From the NCBI GenBank assembly GCA_016209325.1, contig JACQWJ010000014.1, forward strand, positions 1-41,010: a stretch of 41,010 bases of DNA, read 5' to 3'. The first letter of the stretch is position 1, and each line of letters begins with the position of its first letter. The position numbers and the translations under genes are program-made. This DNA comes from Candidatus Uhrbacteria bacterium (lineage in GTDB: Bacteria; Patescibacteriota; Patescibacteriia; UBA9934; GWF2-40-263). The notes beneath the pieces are model-generated. The model ran no database searches. It saw only the letters and a list, made by a program, of their open reading frames with translations, and was not told where the DNA came from. Below are positions 40,956 to 41,010 of the stretch, one piece after another.

Positions 40956-41010
40956 GGGACCTCTGCAAAAGTGCGTCTTTTCGTCTCACGGGCACCCGTT
41001 GACCCCGCTC
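40956..41010 (+). mobile_element. MITE-like element, copy 3 (cut by window edge)
   Basis: Starts GGGACCTCTGCAAAA and continues GTGCGTCTTTTCGTCTCACG, the same sequence and orientation as copy 1 with a few changes. It runs off the window. The preceding four bases are TGGC, which should reappear after the missing right end if the 4-bp duplication rule holds. Confidence 0.8.

Overview
The window looks like a chromosomal segment of a candidate-phyla-radiation (Patescibacteria) bacterium. I infer this from compact, mostly single-strand gene packing, a stand-alone riboflavin kinase domain, PEGA/propeller and thrombospondin-type-3 membrane proteins, and secreted proteins built on a VirB2/TrbC-like double membrane segment. 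The ABY1/Uhrbacteria-like lineages are a plausible home, but this is an impression from gene content only. All real genes end at ordinary TAA, TAG or TGA stops, so the standard bacterial code applies. Nearly every gene is on the minus strand; the exceptions are one block at 5.9-7.3 kb and another at 8.4-11.9 kb. No tRNA, rRNA, CRISPR array or intact transposase was seen.

Region 1 (1-8.4 kb): ribosomal protein bL27, CTP synthase, then an apparent operon read as ctpA-type protease, NUDIX hydrolase, riboflavin kinase, lumazine synthase, bL9. A PEGA-domain propeller protein diverges from it. A small KGG-type protein and a broken glutathione S-transferase gene follow. Two copies of a short transposon-like repeat with matching terminal inverted repeats and 4-bp target duplications sit here; a third starts at the right edge.

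Region 2 (8.4-19.5 kb): a plus-strand ABC-F ATPase/flavoprotein pair and a small orphan gene with a strong terminator. Then come the minus-strand lower-glycolysis genes: pgk, an AT-richer coiled-coil gene and eno in one run; pyk followed by two coiled-coil proteins in another. Between them is a 328-bp gap holding a 25-bp inverted repeat around a 48-codon open frame.

Region 3 (19.5-27.6 kb): nrdR-htrA, ftsZ with its own promoter, and ftsA at the end of an operon that begins with two TSP3-repeat membrane proteins followed by ybeY and dgkA.

Region 4 (27.6-41 kb): the most unusual part. A small two-helix VirB2/TrbC-like protein (86 aa), a 643-aa and a 3406-aa protein each starting with the same two-helix module, and a Cys-rich TSP3 membrane protein lie in a row. 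The giant protein joins IPT/TIG, Ig-like, DUF4215-type Cys repeats and a von Willebrand A domain carrying a 118-residue, 24-cysteine insertion. I infer a cell-envelope assembly, possibly for attachment to a host or partner cell. YqeY and bS21 end the window.

A recurring regulatory theme is a -10 element placed 9-12 nt before the start codon with no Shine-Dalgarno site (ctpA, rplI, nrdR, the ABC-F gene, the GST pseudogene), which suggests leaderless transcripts.
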